DNA of 8,507 bases from JBCBEX01 sp038528235 (GTDB lineage: Bacteria; Bacteroidota; Rhodothermia; Rhodothermales; Rubricoccaceae): NCBI GenBank assembly GCA_038528235.1, contig JBCBEX010000129.1, positions 1 through 8,507 of the forward strand. Reading direction: 5' to 3'. Within the stretch, counting starts at the first letter, position 1; each line of letters opens with the position of its first letter. The notes below the pieces were generated by a model. That model saw nothing but the letters and a program-made list of their open reading frames with translations, was not told the origin of the DNA and made no database searches. The position numbers and the translations under genes are program-made. Below, piece after piece: positions 7,601 to 8,507 of the stretch.

Positions 7601-7968
7601 CCTCGGCCCCGGCGACCGTCACGATCGGCGACGGCGTCCGTATCGCGCAAGCCGGAGGCGCCAATGCGTGGGTCCTCGACACCGATTCGTCCTTGCCTGA
7701 GCAACTCGGCATCGAGGGCTTCTACCCGAACCCGTTCAACCCGACCACGGAGGCTCGCCTTCTCCTCGCCGACGACGGCGACTACGAGGTGGCGATCTAC
7801 GACGTGACGGGCCGTCTCGTACAGCAACTCATGATGCCGCGCATGACTGCCGGCACGGCTGCCATCCGGGTCGACCTCACGGGCCATGCAAGCGGCGTCT
7901 ACGTCCTTCGAGCTCAGCACCTTGAATCAGGAACCACCACCTCGGCACAGATGACCTTGCTCAGGTAG
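4684..7968 (+). CDS. Secreted G8/CEMIP-like beta-helix protein with PA14, Ig-like and T9SS sorting domains (paralogue 2)
   Basis: 1094 residues. The signal peptide has a hydrophobic core at about 11-24 and probable cleavage after SLPARA (about 30). Domain order matches the upstream gene: G8 at about 70-165 (LWSDPATW, LPRAGADVLI, VEGMLSF, ITLTA); MRAEVGLL (279-286); beta-helix at about 310-690 with GRYPIHWH (340-347, closer to the animal GRYPIHFH form than paralogue 1), AEDGE (396-400), FWGRNPHN (443-450) and NRAAGS (455-460); PA14-like at about 731-861; a TGGG(D/E)-type linker (871-885); Ig-like at about 894-981 (DASDPDG); T9SS tail at about 1010-1094 (YPNPFNP 1014-1020, VTGRLVQ, terminal MTLLR). 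By hand count, residues 201-300 are 74% and 501-600 are 81% identical to paralogue 1, with residue numbers in register from about 160 to 701. The tail and N-terminus are more divergent. The role is inferred as extracellular polysaccharide binding or cleavage; activity is unproven. Confidence 0.9.
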   Translation: MPTHLRAPHHLWLCFVLAALALASSLPARAALNPNAPASQRDAFIASGNLDCTINPDILSERTWMGSFATTSAAQLWSDPATWGGQLPRAGADVLIPVGQHIVLDVSTPPLGGVRVEGMLSFVDAPVDLTADWILVSGPTARFEIGTPNAPYRHKATITLTADDPNENVAGSGSMSMGTKFLATMNGGSIGIHGHRRDAVSWTVLDAHVRPGDRELRLADRVDWRPGDEIVIAPSGYSPFEAEQRVVERVNGRTVTLTEPLDYRHFGEIQTIEGRRIDMRAEVGLLTRDIVIQGDENSLTRIDETGYHVGFGGHVMFMVGGTAQIEGVELVRMGQTGVRGRYPIHWHLAGDRPSDYARGNSVHHSFQRAYATHRTQRVTVESNVAYHVTDHMYVFAEDGEEYDNRFIGNLGILNWAKQPRDFAFPHRQNYELSAQGEERSGIFWGRNPHNEIRDNRAAGSYRGHGFFFDQQYMSSFTTLTRFLHRDQPITFTGNVAHAIYETPGLGSHASYGPKMRGAGLMIGLREGPYPLEFGPDFLAYKVSHSGVWIEEENETIVGAVVADAGIGVSQTFGRIRDLFVVGNTANDIGGAIPATARHARSAGGVNITDQTQKKSHENLRRVSIDGATFVNVEPAAITVEWRKLEPGSETSGLRFVNTEPVFFFNKMQYGGIYDADGTLAGTNRPGMVHGEGDDAASISFCDWMTTGFYCPDDGALAAPQASTSLTNAVPGVAFAYWSGTFLELPRADTLGVATGEGVASKFDLNALPVLSGHAVTYEGFLNVPTTGTYRFVMDAKEGGTLSIGDEVVIQGNRPGQPEVREGYVRLAAGYHAIDVQHYKKLSNPKLSVKWEGPGLGLRVIQEADLARGTSTGGGDTGGGETGGGGEEPVVNQGPVVELTSPRDGDRLDAGRSVTLRVDASDPDGTVTKVTFLVDGEPIGEDTSAPFSVRVRRAPAGVYTLSAVATDDQGATATSAPATVTIGDGVRIAQAGGANAWVLDTDSSLPEQLGIEGFYPNPFNPTTEARLLLADDGDYEVAIYDVTGRLVQQLMMPRMTAGTAAIRVDLTGHASGVYVLRAQHLESGTTTSAQMTLLR
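6238..6275 (+). repeat. 38-nt exact direct repeat, copy 2
   Basis: Identical to 2615-2652 in the upstream paralogue and in the same codon register. It codes for the central GLMIGLREGPYP segment of the beta-helix. Confidence 0.85.
7294..7338 (+). repeat. TGGG(D/E) linker repeat
   Basis: Three consecutive five-residue units, TGGGD, TGGGE and TGGGG (residues 871-885), followed by EE. They form a flexible acidic glycine-rich linker between the PA14-like and Ig-like domains. It occupies the position of the 11-glycine tract in the first paralogue, so the linker evolves independently of the domains it joins. Confidence 0.85.
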
Positions 7969-7989
7969 CCTGTTCGCCCCCCACCCTTG

Positions 7990-8005
7990 GCTCCCCGCTG
8001 GGAGC
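7990..8005 (+). repeat. GC-rich hairpin downstream of paralogue 2
   Basis: GCTCCC (7990-7995) pairs perfectly with GGGAGC (8000-8005) around a CGCT loop. It lies 21 bases after the stop codon and has no T-run, so it is not an intrinsic terminator on its own. It may protect the mRNA 3' end or be incidental. Confidence 0.45.
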
Positions 8006-8014
8006 GTCACCGCA

Positions 8015-8053
8015 GCAGCTCACTTCGAAGATTGAAGTGGGCTGCTTGCGTTT
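8015..8053 (+). terminator. Probable terminator hairpin after paralogue 2
   Basis: A 12-bp stem (GCAGCTCACTTC 8015-8026 with GAAGTGGGCTGC 8034-8045, one T-G wobble) has a 7-base loop. An A-T pair at 8014/8046 can extend it. It is followed by TTGCGTTT, a weak and interrupted T-tract. The position, 46 bases after the stop codon, suits transcription termination of paralogue 2. The poor T-tract lowers confidence, and no T-run follows it in the opposite direction. Confidence 0.65.
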
Positions 8054-8073
8054 GTACTGTGCGACACCCTAAG

Positions 8074-8507
8074 GGGTGTGGACAATCAGCGTAGCAAGAC
8101 CACCGTGGAGGCCCAATACGCAAACGAGAGGTAGTTGCGCGCCGTCTTCTCGTAGCGTGTGGCCACCCGGCGGTTCAGCTTCAACCGACCGAAGAAGCGC
8201 TCGATCCGGTTGCGCTCCCGGTAAAGCTCTAGGTCGTACCCTGGCTTGAGCGCCCGGCGTGGGTTCGGGGGGATTACCGCTTCGGCCCCCGCTCGCACCG
8301 CCCAGCGACGCAGCCAGTCGGCATCGTAAGCCGTGTCGGCCACGAGCGCCTCGGGGGTCAGTCCCTCCACGAGCCCTGCCGCCTGCGGGACATCACCGTA
8401 CTGGCCCGGCGTCACGCGCAAGCGCAGCGGATTCCCCAGGGCATCGCAAGCTGCGTGCAGCTTCGTGGTGAGGCCACCACGGCTGCGGCCGAGCCCCTCG
8501 CGCGCCG
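8074..8507 (-). mobile_element. IS5-family insertion sequence, right part (continues beyond window)
   Basis: The transposase C-terminus plus the non-coding tail form one end of an insertion sequence. The exact end is inferred: CTAA at 8069-8072 matches the YTAR-type target duplication known for IS5-group elements. The next bases, beginning with the G-run at 8073-8076 and GTGTGGACAA, would be the IS terminus. An alternative is that the end lies slightly further left, because ACACCC (8064-8069) and GGGTGT (8074-8079) form an inverted repeat around TAAG. The other end and its inverted repeat lie outside the window, so neither option can be confirmed here. Confidence 0.55.
8086..8507 (-). CDS. 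IS5-family (IS427/IS1031-like) DDE transposase, C-terminal part (partial)
   Basis: Catalyses cut-and-paste movement of the IS. The frame is open from the right edge (first full codon 8503-8505) to TGA at 8086-8088, giving 139 residues. Visible hallmarks are LGRSRGGLTTKLH (residues 5-17), DALGNP (21-26), TPGQ (32-35), ADTAYDAD with the second catalytic Asp at about 57, and the Y-(2)-R-(3)-E signature in YRERNRIE, with the catalytic Glu at about 102. RLKLNRRVATRYEKTA and a hydrophobic tail follow. The first catalytic Asp and the N-terminal domain are off the window. In this IS subgroup the segment is often the second of two overlapping frames joined by programmed frameshifting, which cannot be judged here. 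No internal stop or frameshift is visible. It converges on the second G8 gene, with 117 bases between them. Confidence 0.93.
   Translation of the reverse strand, partial: AREGLGRSRGGLTTKLHAACDALGNPLRLRVTPGQYGDVPQAAGLVEGLTPEALVADTAYDADWLRRWAVRAGAEAVIPPNPRRALKPGYDLELYRERNRIERFFGRLKLNRRVATRYEKTARNYLSFAYWASTVVLLR

Noticed and set aside
8259..8471. Plus-strand 70-codon open frame at the right end
   Set aside because: Antisense to the transposase, which has clear DDE-family motifs.

Overview
The window looks like a chromosomal segment from a high-GC member of the Bacteroidota/Rhodothermota side of the FCB group (Salinibacter, Rubricoccus or Rhodothermus-like; this placement is inferred). The main clues are two secreted proteins ending in a type IX secretion (T9SS) C-terminal sorting domain of the YPNPFNP-x-T type, strong G/C preference at third codon positions, and no Shine-Dalgarno sequence in front of any visible start. 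The last point is common in Bacteroidota relatives.

Layout: (1) 1-569, minus strand: the N-terminal 189 codons of valyl-tRNA synthetase (valS), running off the left edge. (2) 570-1060: a divergent intergenic region with no convincing gene. (3) 1061-4315, plus strand: a 1084-residue secreted multidomain protein. Its order is signal peptide, G8 domain, CEMIP/TMEM2-like parallel beta-helix, PA14 domain, polyglycine linker, Ig-like domain, T9SS tail. (4) 4316-4683: a strong intrinsic terminator, then an intergenic region. (5) 4684-7968, plus strand: a 1094-residue paralogue with the same architecture, aligned to the first without gaps for about 540 residues. (6) 7969-8085: hairpins including a probable terminator. 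(7) 8086-8507, minus strand: the C-terminal 139 residues of an IS5-family (IS427/IS1031-like) DDE transposase, running off the right edge.

The point of interest is the tandem pair. Both resemble animal G8/beta-helix proteins of the CEMIP (KIAA1199)/TMEM2/PKHD1L1 group, some of which act on hyaluronan, but here they carry bacterial carbohydrate-binding-type accessory domains and a T9SS export tag. A reasonable hypothesis is a pair of cell-surface or released proteins acting on an extracellular polysaccharide. Substrate and activity cannot be read from the sequence. The terminator between the genes suggests separate transcription. valS is a conserved housekeeping gene with no evident functional link, and the adjacent IS marks the right side as a possible accessory junction.
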